Assembly: GCF_001644645.1 (NCBI RefSeq)
Contig: NZ_CP011390.1
Location: 4,150,001-4,214,000 of the forward strand
DNA length: 64,000 nt
Direction: 5' to 3'
DNA from: Flavisolibacter tropicus
GTDB taxonomy: Bacteria; Bacteroidota; Bacteroidia; Chitinophagales; Chitinophagaceae
In this document: one piece after another, positions 50,973-58,935 of the stretch
How the letters are laid out: each line of letters starts with the position of its first letter
Position numbering within the stretch: the first letter of the stretch is position 1
Position numbers and translations under genes: made by a program
The notes under the pieces: generated by a model
What the model was told of the DNA's origin: nothing
Seen by the model: the letters and a program-made list of their open reading frames with translations, nothing else
Database searches by the model: none

Positions 50973-53387
50973 ATGGTTCGGTTCTTTTTCATTTTCCTGC
51001 TGGTAGTTGATGCTGCTATAGGTATGACGCAATCTTCACAACGTAAGCGTGTTAACTTTGACGAAGACTGGCGGTTCCATTTTGGAAATGCGGCAGATCC
51101 AACAAAAGATTTTAATTATCGTATAGCGCCCATTTTTGCCAAGTCCGGTGCTACTACCAATACAGCATTGGGTGTTGGCTTTAAAGACAGTTCGTGGCGG
51201 CAATTAGATCTGCCACACGATTGGGCCGTAGAACTACCTTTTGTTAATTCACCCAACTTCGATGTAATGGCGCATGGCTATAAACCAGTGGGTGGTTTGT
51301 TTCCAGAAACCAGTGTAGGTTGGTATCGTAAGCATTTCACCATAGCCCGTAAAGATTCAGGGCAGCGTTTCTCCGTTACATTCGATGGCATCTTTCGTGA
51401 TGCCAACATATGGGTGAATGGCTTCTATCTTGGTAATAATCAAAGTGGCTACATCGGTGTTACATATGACATTACCGATTATATCAACTATGGCCGCGAT
51501 AATGTGATTGCAGTGCGTGCCGATGCCAGTCAGTATGAAGGCTGGTTCTATGAAGGGGCCGGTATCTATCGTCATGTGTGGCTGAATAGTTATAACAATA
51601 CACACGTTGCTAATGATGGCATTTTTGCCAGTGCTGAAGTGAAAGGCAATGCAGCAACCGTTAGTATTGAAACAACAATAGAAAACCAAGGGCAGGGGAC
51701 GTCTGCTTGTACTGTTCAAACCTATGTGACTGAACGTAATGGTAAAGTTGTAGCTCAATCAAATGAACAACCTTTGACCTTGCTAACAATCGAAAGCAAA
51801 GCGGTTACGCAACAAGTAGCGGTTTCACAACCACACCTCTGGTCTTTAGAAGATCCTTACCTATACCGCGTTGTAACAATCATCAAACAAAATGGAAAAG
51901 TAATTGATCGTGTTCAGCATCGCTTTGGTATTCGCACTATTGATATCAAATGGAATGGTGTCTTTTTAAATGGCAAACACGTAAAAATTAAAGGCACTAA
52001 CAATCACCAGGATCATGCAGGGATAGGTAGTGCCTTGCCGGATGCCATGCAGTATTACCGTGTGCGTTTACTAAAAGAGCTCGGCTCTAATTCCTACCGG
52101 GTGAGCCATAATGCTCCAACGCCTGAATTACTGGACGCCTGTGATAGTCTCGGCATGTTGGTGATTGATGAACAACGCTTACTCAATAGCAGTCCTGAGT
52201 ATGTTTATCAATTGGAACGCATCATTAAGCGCGATAGAAATCACCCATCTGTTTTTCTATGGTCGATTGGCAATGAAGAAGGTTGGATTCAAACTACTAC
52301 CATCGGCAAGCGTATTGCACAAAGCCTGTTACTGAAACAAAAAGAATGGGACCCTACCCGGACAAGTACCTATGCGGCCGACCTGCCGAATGTATTTAAT
52401 GGAGTGAACGAAGTGATTCCTGTACGCGGATTCAATTATCGTGATTCTTTTGTGGCAGCTTATCATAAAGATCACCCCATGCAACCCATTATTGGTACTG
52501 AAATGGGGAGTACGGTAACCACGAGAGGAATTTATGAAGTGGATACTGCAAGGGCTTATGTGCCTGACCAGGACATCACTTCACCCTGGTGGGCCAGCAC
52601 AGCGGAAGAGTGGTGGACGGAAGCGGCTGTTAATGATTACTGGTTAGGTGGGTATGTCTGGACTGGGTTTGATTATCGTGGCGAGCCAACGCCGTATCAA
52701 TGGCCCAATGTTAATTCGCATTTTGGGGTAATGGATGTATGTGGCTTTCCTAAAAACATTTACTATTACTACCAGTCTTGGTGGACGGATAAAGATGTAT
52801 TGCATCTATCTCCACACTGGAACTGGAAAGGAAAAGAGGGGCAGCTTATTGATGTTTGGGTAAACAGCAATGCCGATAATGTAGAATTGTTTTTAAATGG
52901 CAAGAGTCTAGGTAAAAAGGATATGCCACGCAACAAGCATTTGCAATGGAGTGTGCGCTATAAACCTGGGGTACTGGAAGCAGTGGCCTATAAGAAGGGA
53001 AAGAAGCTGACAAGCAAAGTAGAAACTACGGGTGCACCGGTTGCTATTATTTTGAAAGCGGATAGAAACAGTTTACTAGCCGACAATCAGGATGCAACAG
53101 TTGTTAACGTAAGTGTAGTCGATCAGCAGGGCAGGGAAGTACCTGATGCGGGAAACCAGATTCAATTCTCCCTAGCTGGTAGCGGTAAAATTATAGGTGT
53201 TGGTAATGGCGATCCCAGCAGCCATGAGCCGGATAAATATTTCAATGGCGCTTGGAAGCGCCAGTTATTCAATGGGAAATGCCAGGTGATCATTCAGGCA
53301 GGCAAAGAAAAAAGCCCGATACAACTAGAAGCTAAGAGTGAGGGCTTAAAGCCGGCCGTTGTATATTTTCAGCAAGAAATACTTTAA
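50973..53387 (+). CDS. GH2 beta-galactosidase
   Basis: An 804-residue glycoside hydrolase with a signal peptide (FFFIFLLVVDAAIGMTQ). Order: sugar-binding jelly roll (FDEDWRFHFGNAADP, LDLPHDWAVELPF), Ig-like domain, TIM barrel with acid/base Glu435 (WSIGNEEGW) and nucleophile Glu510 (GTEMGST), then DUF4982-like and invasin-like C-terminal domains (WVNSNADNVELFLNGKS, VVNVSVVDQQGREVPDAG). It releases galactose from galacto-oligosaccharides, probably in the periplasm. The ATG at 50973 replaces the slightly longer TTG start. Last gene of the locus. Confidence 0.93.
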   Translation: MVRFFFIFLLVVDAAIGMTQSSQRKRVNFDEDWRFHFGNAADPTKDFNYRIAPIFAKSGATTNTALGVGFKDSSWRQLDLPHDWAVELPFVNSPNFDVMAHGYKPVGGLFPETSVGWYRKHFTIARKDSGQRFSVTFDGIFRDANIWVNGFYLGNNQSGYIGVTYDITDYINYGRDNVIAVRADASQYEGWFYEGAGIYRHVWLNSYNNTHVANDGIFASAEVKGNAATVSIETTIENQGQGTSACTVQTYVTERNGKVVAQSNEQPLTLLTIESKAVTQQVAVSQPHLWSLEDPYLYRVVTIIKQNGKVIDRVQHRFGIRTIDIKWNGVFLNGKHVKIKGTNNHQDHAGIGSALPDAMQYYRVRLLKELGSNSYRVSHNAPTPELLDACDSLGMLVIDEQRLLNSSPEYVYQLERIIKRDRNHPSVFLWSIGNEEGWIQTTTIGKRIAQSLLLKQKEWDPTRTSTYAADLPNVFNGVNEVIPVRGFNYRDSFVAAYHKDHPMQPIIGTEMGSTVTTRGIYEVDTARAYVPDQDITSPWWASTAEEWWTEAAVNDYWLGGYVWTGFDYRGEPTPYQWPNVNSHFGVMDVCGFPKNIYYYYQSWWTDKDVLHLSPHWNWKGKEGQLIDVWVNSNADNVELFLNGKSLGKKDMPRNKHLQWSVRYKPGVLEAVAYKKGKKLTSKVETTGAPVAIILKADRNSLLADNQDATVVNVSVVDQQGREVPDAGNQIQFSLAGSGKIIGVGNGDPSSHEPDKYFNGAWKRQLFNGKCQVIIQAGKEKSPIQLEAKSEGLKPAVVYFQQEIL

Positions 53388-53408
53388 GACAATGATCTTT
53401 AGAGAAAT

Positions 53409-53440
53409 AAAAAAAGGCAGCAATTTCGCTGCCTTTTTTT
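53409..53440. terminator. Bidirectional terminator between GH2 and HD-domain genes
   Basis: AAAAAAAGGCAGC pairs with GCTGCCTTTTTTT, loop AATTTC. Serves the convergent GH2 and HD-hydrolase units. Confidence 0.9.
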
Positions 53441-54045
53441 TATTGAACATCTTTTTGATTCTGAATAATAAAGGCAATAATCTCCTCCAGCTGGGTATCA
53501 ATTCTGCTAATAGCATCTTGTATATCCTCGCGGCTCACCTGTGCGGCAAATGCGGGAGTCTTAAGTTTCTTCAAAATACTCTTTACATCCATGCCTTCAT
53601 AGCGCGTTGGGCGGATCAGGGCTGCGGCATGAATAAAGCCGGAAAGCTCATCAAACACATAGATCATCTTATCCATGATAGTTTGGGGCTCAACACCGAA
53701 GTAACGGGGGCCATGGGAGGCAATACATTGGATAATAGCAGGATCTATCTGACGGCTCTCCAACTCTTCAATAATGATACGACAGTGACCTTCGGGGTGT
53801 TTTTCCCAGTCGGCATCGTGCAGCACACCAGCCAGCAACCATTTGTGGGCTTCGGTTTCGGGTAGCTTTTCCCGCTCCAGGGCCCAGGCTTTCATGACGG
53901 CACCTACCTGTTTCATATGCAGGCGCAGGCGTTCGTTGGCCACCCAGGCGTTCAATAATTCCAGGGCTTCGACTTCCGTTAATACGTTTCCAATATGGGC
54001 TGAATTGCCAAATTGGGTTCTTCCCAGCGACAGATTTACTTCCAT
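53440..54045 (-). CDS. HD-domain phosphohydrolase
   Basis: A 201-residue HD-superfamily protein. The metal-binding motif is LHDADWEKHPEGH with the preceding HMKQVGAVMKAWA helix; IASHGPRYFG supplies a further His. Related proteins act on nucleotides or are uncharacterised. Its ATG shares a base with the stop of the upstream HigA-like antitoxin gene (TAATG), so the two are co-translated. The substrate cannot be told; the link to a toxin-antitoxin pair is unusual and may be an operon accident. Confidence 0.85.
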   Translation of the reverse strand: MEVNLSLGRTQFGNSAHIGNVLTEVEALELLNAWVANERLRLHMKQVGAVMKAWALEREKLPETEAHKWLLAGVLHDADWEKHPEGHCRIIIEELESRQIDPAIIQCIASHGPRYFGVEPQTIMDKMIYVFDELSGFIHAAALIRPTRYEGMDVKSILKKLKTPAFAAQVSREDIQDAISRIDTQLEEIIAFIIQNQKDVQ

Positions 54046-54413
54046 TATTGTAAATGATATTCTTTGGTTAAAGCATCCGCCGGTATACGTAAAAGCTTGC
54101 TAAACAAGCGGATCATTGTAAGTGAAAGAGGTTGCTTATAATTCAGTACTTTACTGATGGTCCCTTTATCACCATATTCCTTGGCTAAGTCTGCAGGTTT
54201 ATAGCCGAAATCTTCCATTCGGATTTTGATGATCTCAATTGGGTCTACATCAGGCAAGCTCCACTGTTTTTTCTCATACTGGTTAATAAGGAATGCTAAG
54301 AGGAGCATCTCTTTATAGGCAGAAGATCCTTCTTCTGCAGTATAAATTTCTTCAAAGCGTTGGGTGGCTTCGTGATACTCCTTTTCCGTTTCTATCAAAA
54401 ACCACTGTTTCAT
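54045..54413 (-). CDS. higA: HigA-like antitoxin with Xre helix-turn-helix
   Basis: A 122-residue antitoxin. The N-terminal half is helical with an acidic-rich surface (ETEKEYHEATQRFEEIYTAE), the C-terminal half is an Xre-type helix-turn-helix (IRMEDFGYKPADLAKEYGDK, GTISKVLNYKQPLSLTMIR). It binds and neutralises the toxin encoded 11 bp upstream and represses the operon promoter in characterised relatives. Toxin-first order is typical of higBA. Confidence 0.9.
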   Translation of the reverse strand: MKQWFLIETEKEYHEATQRFEEIYTAEEGSSAYKEMLLLAFLINQYEKKQWSLPDVDPIEIIKIRMEDFGYKPADLAKEYGDKGTISKVLNYKQPLSLTMIRLFSKLLRIPADALTKEYHLQ

Positions 54414-54424
54414 GCTTGACGATT

Positions 54425-54718
54425 TTAAATTGTTTCTGGATCTATTTGATCATACTCATTATGCGTACCAATGAATCTGATTACCACAATTCCGCCATCA
54501 TAATTTATAAATACAATGAGCCGGTAAGTATTGTGGAGTATTTCAAATCGGGCTCGGTTATTCTTAATGATTTTGGCTTTGGGAAAATCTTCTAATACAT
54601 CTTGTTTCTTTTTCCATGAGGCCTGTTCTGTTACGCTTACCCAAGCGGCCAAACTCTTACGAGAATCTGCATGTTTTTTCCCAAATTCATTTAGCTTGTT
54701 CAAATTGACAATGAGCAT
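54425..54718 (-). CDS. higB: HigB-type mRNA interferase toxin
   Basis: A 97-residue RelE-fold toxin of the HigB (PF09907-like) group: KKHADSRKSLAAWVSVTEQA, RFEILHNTYRLIVFINYDGG and VVIRFIGTHNEYDQIDPETI. In relatives it cleaves mRNA on the ribosome. First gene of the toxin-antitoxin-HD unit. A candidate operator (54731-54747) lies just upstream. Confidence 0.9.
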   Translation of the reverse strand: MLIVNLNKLNEFGKKHADSRKSLAAWVSVTEQASWKKKQDVLEDFPKAKIIKNNRARFEILHNTYRLIVFINYDGGIVVIRFIGTHNEYDQIDPETI

Positions 54719-54730
54719 GACAATTCCTTT

Positions 54731-54747
54731 AAGATTAATTCGATCTT
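54731..54747. promoter_or_regulatory. Candidate higBA operator
   Basis: AAGATTAATTCGATCTT is an imperfect palindrome with 5-bp ends AAGAT and ATCTT, 13 bp upstream of the higB ATG, where autoregulated toxin-antitoxin operators usually lie. Confidence 0.4.
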
Positions 54748-55013
54748 ATTTTTGGTCGATTTTTTCTTGAACCGTCGCTTATCGTCCCTGACAAGCTTAC
54801 TTTTCAATAAGTGCGTGCAAAGTAGTAAAAAAGTTGGTTATTTGCCAACTTTTTAGCCGATGCCACTAAAAGAACAATTTATAGTAATGGTCAAAACAGA
54901 ACATTTATACTTAAAAGCACAAGATTTTTGTTAAGTATTTTAAAAAGGGTTCAAAATTATTATTGTTTATCAATAAGTTACAAAGGTGCTCTGCAAAATA
55001 GTGGGTGTTTTTC

Positions 55014-55045
55014 TTGGCTGTCACGAAGATAAATGAGTATTTTCG
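55014..55045 (+). promoter_or_regulatory. Candidate promoter of the rplM-rpsI-rpsB-tsf cluster
   Basis: TTG at 55014-55016 and TATTTTCG at 55038-55045, spacing 21 bp, resemble the Bacteroidota -33 TTTG and -7 TAnnTTTG elements. The start of transcription would be 40-50 bp before rplM. Confidence 0.4.
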
Positions 55046-55062
55046 CGCCTCAATTTTAAAAA

Positions 55063-55080
55063 GTCAGGGGATGGCCTGAC
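55063..55080 (+). promoter_or_regulatory. Leader hairpin before rplM
   Basis: GTCAGG at 55063-55068 pairs with CCTGAC at 55075-55080 (loop GGATGG), 14 bp before the rplM ATG. A ribosomal-protein autoregulatory element is possible but not shown. Confidence 0.35.
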
Positions 55081-55094
55081 ATAAAACTCAAATC

Positions 55095-55538
55095 ATGAGC
55101 AAATTACATTTTACAACAAAACATGCGAATGCGGCTACCGTACAACGCAACTGGTACGTTGTTGACGGTACCAATCAAACCGTGGGACGTATGTGTGCTC
55201 GTATTGCTGCAATCTTACGTGGCAAGAACAAAGCATACTACACCCCTCACGTAGACACTGGTGACTACATTATCGTTATTAACTGCGATAAGGTAAAGCT
55301 GACTGGTAACAAAATGGATGAGAAACTGTACGATCGTTACAGTGGTTACCCAGGCGGACGTAAAGAAGAAACAGCGAAAGACCTGTTGAAGCGTCGTCCA
55401 GAAGTGTTGATCGAGAGAGCGGTGAAAGGTATGTTGCCTAAAAATCGTTTAGGCCGCCAGATGTACAAAAAATTATTTGTATACGCCGGTGTTCAACATC
55501 CGCATACTGCACAACAACCAAAGGAATTAAAATTCTAA
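55095..55538 (+). CDS. rplM: 50S ribosomal protein L13
   Basis: A 147-residue ribosomal protein of the large subunit. Diagnostic sequence: [60 protein letters not shown] and the signature [18 protein letters not shown] with the final [14 protein letters not shown]. First gene of the rplM-rpsI-rpsB-tsf cluster, 38 bp before rpsI. Confidence 0.99.
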   Translation: MSKLHFTTKHANAATVQRNWYVVDGTNQTVGRMCARIAAILRGKNKAYYTPHVDTGDYIIVINCDKVKLTGNKMDEKLYDRYSGYPGGRKEETAKDLLKRRPEVLIERAVKGMLPKNRLGRQMYKKLFVYAGVQHPHTAQQPKELKF

Positions 55539-55576
55539 TTCCAAATTCCAAATTTCTAATTCCAAATACTACATAA

Positions 55577-55966
55577 ATGGAAAAGCAAAAAAATAGTGTT
55601 GGTCGCCGTAAAGAAGCCGTAACGCGTGTATTTATCGCTAAAGGCAGCGGTGCTATCACTGTAAACGATAAAGACTACAAACAATATTTTTCACTGGTTT
55701 ACTTACAGAACCAAGTGGAAAGACCTTTAAAGACTGTTGAAGTTGCGGATAAATATGATATAAAGATCAATGCAACGGGTGGTGGTGTTAAAGGCCAGGC
55801 TGAAGCCGCAATGCTGGGTATTGCCCGTGCATTGGTAGAGGTAAATCCTGAGTTTCGTCCTGCTTTAAAAGCAGCCGGTTTACTGAAACGTGATCCACGT
55901 TCTGTAGAGCGTAAGAAATTCGGTCATAAGAAAGCCCGTAGAAGCTTCCAGTTCTCTAAACGTTAA
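55577..55966 (+). CDS. rpsI: 30S ribosomal protein S9
   Basis: A 129-residue small-subunit protein. GRRKEAVTRVFIAKGSGAI, the ITVNDKDYKQYF region, the G-rich GGGVKGQAEAAMLGIARAL and the C-terminal basic tail PRSVERKKFGHKKARRSF ending FSKR, which reaches the P-site tRNA. Normal length. Confidence 0.99.
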   Translation: MEKQKNSVGRRKEAVTRVFIAKGSGAITVNDKDYKQYFSLVYLQNQVERPLKTVEVADKYDIKINATGGGVKGQAEAAMLGIARALVEVNPEFRPALKAAGLLKRDPRSVERKKFGHKKARRSFQFSKR

Positions 55967-56059
55967 TACCAATTTGAGATTTGATATTGGATGTTTGACA
56001 TTCTGGTATCAAATCTTCAATCTCAAATTTCAAATTATAAACTTCAAATTATCCAATAA

Positions 56060-57013
56060 ATGGAACAAAATACTTCCCTTCAACAACAACTCCTCGAAGC
56101 AGGTGTACACTTCGGTCACCTGAAGAAGAAGTGGAATCCAAAGATGTTACCTTTCATCTTCGCTGAGAAGAAAGGTATTCACATCATTGACCTGAATAAA
56201 ACAACAGAGGCTATGCAGGAAACTGCCGCTGCCCTGAAACAAATCGCTCGCAGCGGTAAAAAGATCTTGTTTGTAGGTACTAAGAAGCAAGCTAAAGATA
56301 TCGTTACTGAATGCGCTCAGCGTGTAAACATGCCTTACGTAACCGAGCGTTGGTTAGGTGGTATGTTAACCAACTTTAACACTGTTCGTAAGAGCGTGAA
56401 GAAAATGCAGAGCATTGAGAAAATGCTGGGTGATGGTTCTTTTGACTCTATCACTAAGAAAGAGCGTTTGACTTTAACTCGCGATAAAGATAAAATGGAG
56501 AAAGTATTAGGTGGTATCGCTCAATTAGGCCGTGTACCTGCTGCTTTATTCATCGTTGATATCGGTCATGAGCACATCGCTTTAGCAGAAGCTAAGCGTT
56601 TAAACATCACTACTTTCGGTATCGTAGATACAAACTGCGATCCTAACAAAGTAGACTTCGCTATCCCTGCGAATGATGATGCTACAAAATCTATTGCTAT
56701 CGTTACTAACTATATCGTTGCTGCTATTGCAGAAGGTTTAGCTGAGCGTCAAGCGGCTAAAGAAGAAGATGGTGATGAAGCAGCTACTGATCAGGAGAAC
56801 GAAAGAAGAGCTGCCCGCTTAGAAGCTGAAGCTCAAGCTGAAGGTGGCCGTGGCCGTGGTGGTCGTGGTGGCCAAGGCGGTGGCGCTAACCGTGGTGCTG
56901 GTGGTGGTACCGGTCGTGGTCCTGGCGGTGGTGGCGCAGCTGGTGGTCAGCGTCGTCGTACACCGGGTCAAGGCGGTGGCGTAGGCCGTGGTCCTGGCGG
57001 TGGTAAAAGATAA
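56060..57013 (+). CDS. rpsB: 30S ribosomal protein S2 with RGG-rich C-terminal extension
   Basis: A 317-residue protein; typical S2 is 230-260. Residues 1-~235 are standard S2: LLEAGVHFGHLKKKWNPKM, AEKKGIHIIDLNKTTEAM, MPYVTERWLGGMLTNFNTV and FGIVDTNCDPNKVDFAIPAN. The last ~75 residues are charged then Gly/Arg-rich (RGRGGRGGQGGGANRGAGGG and similar). The GGY/GGT codon-rich DNA of the tail is unlike the rest of the gene. The TAA stop is followed at once by an octamer array. Confidence 0.98.
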   Translation: MEQNTSLQQQLLEAGVHFGHLKKKWNPKMLPFIFAEKKGIHIIDLNKTTEAMQETAAALKQIARSGKKILFVGTKKQAKDIVTECAQRVNMPYVTERWLGGMLTNFNTVRKSVKKMQSIEKMLGDGSFDSITKKERLTLTRDKDKMEKVLGGIAQLGRVPAALFIVDIGHEHIALAEAKRLNITTFGIVDTNCDPNKVDFAIPANDDATKSIAIVTNYIVAAIAEGLAERQAAKEEDGDEAATDQENERRAARLEAEAQAEGGRGRGGRGGQGGGANRGAGGGTGRGPGGGGAAGGQRRRTPGQGGGVGRGPGGGKR

Positions 57014-57052
57014 GGTTAGTCGTTGATAGGTTGACAAGTTAACAAGGTTAAC
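57011..57052 (+). repeat. Octamer array starting at the rpsB stop codon
   Basis: TAAGGTTAGTCGTTGATAGG and on to AACAAGGTTAAC, 8-bp period with a few slips. Points away from rpsB. Confidence 0.72.
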
Positions 57053-57116
57053 TCCTCAATCTTCCAACGTTTCTTTATCATTTCTTCTACTACAAATCAT
57101 AGTATTGAACATAAAG

Positions 57117-57150
57117 AAATGTGCCGATGATAACTCATTGGCACATTTTC
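57117..57150 (+). terminator. Terminator-like hairpin between rpsB and tsf
   Basis: AAATGTGCC at 57117-57125 pairs with GGCACATTT at 57140-57148, then TTC. A short T-run makes it a weak terminator or attenuator inside the cluster. Confidence 0.55.
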
Positions 57151-57178
57151 AAATAGTCTAATCTTCAAATTAAGAATT

Positions 57179-58018
57179 ATGTCAACTGTAACAATTACAG
57201 CTCAAGATATTAATAAGCTACGTCAGGCTACTGGTGCAGGTATGATGGATTGCCGCAAAGCATTAACTGAAACAAACGGTGACTTTGAAGCAGCTATCGA
57301 CTGGTTACGTAAGCAAGGTCAGAAAGTTGCTGCTAAGCGTAGCGACCGTGAAGCTAAAGAAGGTGTAGTTATCGCTAAAACAACTGCTGATAACAAAACT
57401 GGCTTCATTGTTAGTGTTTCTTGCGAAACTGACTTCGTATCTAAGAATGCTGATTTCGTAGCTTTTGCACAAAGCATTGCTGATGCTGCTGTGGCTAACA
57501 ACGTGAAAAGCGTTGAAGAGCTGAATGAAGTATCTGTAAATGGTCAGAAAGTCGCTGACCTGATCAACGATAAATTAGCTTCTATCGGTGAGAAGATCGG
57601 TGTTAACCGTTTTGAGCGTGTAGAAGCTCCTTATGTTGCTTCTTACATTCACGGTGCTAACCGTATGGGTGTATTAGTTGGTTTCAACAAAGATGCTGGT
57701 GAAGCTGGTAAAGATGTAGCTATGCAAATTGCTGCTATGAACCCGGTTGCTATCGATGAAACTTCTGTTCCAGCTGATGTAGTTGAAAGAGAAAAAGCAA
57801 TCATCTTAGACGTGATCCAGCAAGATCCTAAAATGGCTGGTAAGCCGCAGGATATGCTAGAAAAGATCGCTCAAGGTAAACTGAATGCTTTCTTCAAAGA
57901 GAATACCCTATCAGCACAAGCTTTCGTAAAAGATAGCTCTAAGTCTGTAGGTGATTACCTGAAAAGCGTTGACAGCGATCTGAAAATTACAGAATTCAAA
58001 CGCGTAGCGTTAGGATAA
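57179..58018 (+). CDS. tsf: Elongation factor Ts
   Basis: A 279-residue guanine-nucleotide exchange factor for EF-Tu. N-terminal UBA-like domain with LRQATGAGMMDCRKALTE, core motif VSVSCETDFVSKNADFVAF (TDFVxxN) and C-terminal coiled region (QDMLEKIAQGKLNAFFKE, QAFVKDSSKSVGDYLK). Separated from rpsB by 165 bp containing a repeat array and a hairpin, so expression may be partly independent. Confidence 0.99.
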   Translation: MSTVTITAQDINKLRQATGAGMMDCRKALTETNGDFEAAIDWLRKQGQKVAAKRSDREAKEGVVIAKTTADNKTGFIVSVSCETDFVSKNADFVAFAQSIADAAVANNVKSVEELNEVSVNGQKVADLINDKLASIGEKIGVNRFERVEAPYVASYIHGANRMGVLVGFNKDAGEAGKDVAMQIAAMNPVAIDETSVPADVVEREKAIILDVIQQDPKMAGKPQDMLEKIAQGKLNAFFKENTLSAQAFVKDSSKSVGDYLKSVDSDLKITEFKRVALG

Positions 58019-58037
58019 TCAGTAATAAATTGTTTTT

Positions 58038-58070
58038 AGAAAGGAGTCTTTTATAGACTCCTTTTCTATT
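58038..58070 (+). terminator. Terminator after tsf
   Basis: AGAAAGGAGTC at 58038-58048 pairs with GACTCCTTTTCT at 58056-58067 with one bulge, then ATTTG. Ends the ribosomal cluster. Confidence 0.75.
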
Positions 58071-58087
58071 TGTATGATGCTCATATT

Positions 58088-58756
58088 ATGAAAAAGTATT
58101 TTTTCTATTGGAGTTGCCTGTTGGGGCTAGCGGCTTGTCAAAGCATTCCCAAGGCAGATAAGGCTGTTATTGTTTCCAAACAGCAGGTTGTTGCAAGCAG
58201 TAGCCAGGCCGTTGTATTTAAAGTGGATACAGCTAGCAGCAGCATAATATGGATAGGCACCAAGCCCACTGGCTTCCACACGGGAACTTTCAGATTAGAT
58301 CAAGGCGTGATTCTACTGGCAGATCATGTTATTAGTAGCGGTGAATTTAGTATTAATGTTGCTTCACTCAGTAATAAGGATTTGCAGGGCGATTCGAAGA
58401 AAAAACTCGAGGACCACTTAAAAAGTGCTGATTTTTTTGATGTAGCCAACTATCCTACTGCCCGCTTTGAGATTACCCATATTAGCCTTTATGATAGCAC
58501 ACAGGTAAAGAGTTTGATGGATAGTGCTACACATTTGATCAGCGGTAATCTGACTTTAAAAGAGCAAACAAGAAATATCACCTTTCCCAGTATTGTACGA
58601 TTGACGGATACCAGTTTAGAAGCGTCTGCCTATTTTCTCATAGACCGTACCCAATGGGGATTGAACTATGGTAGTGATCGATCGTTGCAGGATCGGTTTA
58701 TTCGTCCAGAGGTTGCCATTCAGCTATCTATTAAGGCGACAAGATCAGAACCATGA
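58088..58756 (+). CDS. YceI-like lipoprotein
   Basis: A 222-residue lipoprotein: MKKYFFYWSCLLGLAAC puts the lipobox Cys at residue 17. The YceI-type lipid-binding barrel has VDTASSSIIWIGTKPTGFHTG, GEFSINVASLSNKDLQGDSK, HLKSADFFDVANYPTARFEI and LTLKEQTRNITFP. YceI proteins bind isoprenoid-like lipids in the periplasm. An upstream ATG at 58070 adds six residues before the signal peptide and is less likely. Confidence 0.9.
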   Translation: MKKYFFYWSCLLGLAACQSIPKADKAVIVSKQQVVASSSQAVVFKVDTASSSIIWIGTKPTGFHTGTFRLDQGVILLADHVISSGEFSINVASLSNKDLQGDSKKKLEDHLKSADFFDVANYPTARFEITHISLYDSTQVKSLMDSATHLISGNLTLKEQTRNITFPSIVRLTDTSLEASAYFLIDRTQWGLNYGSDRSLQDRFIRPEVAIQLSIKATRSEP

Positions 58757-58935
58757 TGAGAATCCCGGAGTTTTAGATTTCTAATTTCAGAATTTAAAAG
58801 CAATTGGGTTGATAATAGGTGAAGCTGGTAAATAATTGCCGGCTTTTTCTATGCTCATCCTATAATACTAGCGTTTCATACCTATTTGTGGCATACTACG
58901 AATGTGTTCGTCTAATATTGCAGAAAAGCTTTTAG

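Larger units (their letters stand above)
54719..55094. other. Divergent intergenic region between higB and rplM
   Basis: No gene seen. It holds the higBA operator candidate, AT-rich sequence, and near the right end the rplM promoter and a leader hairpin (see separate entries). Confidence 0.6.

Noticed and set aside
54293..54770. Plus-strand ORFs over higBA
   Set aside because: Antisense to genes with strong family matches.
14428..57052. CRISPR arrays
   Set aside because: The octamer arrays have no spacers and no cas gene is present.
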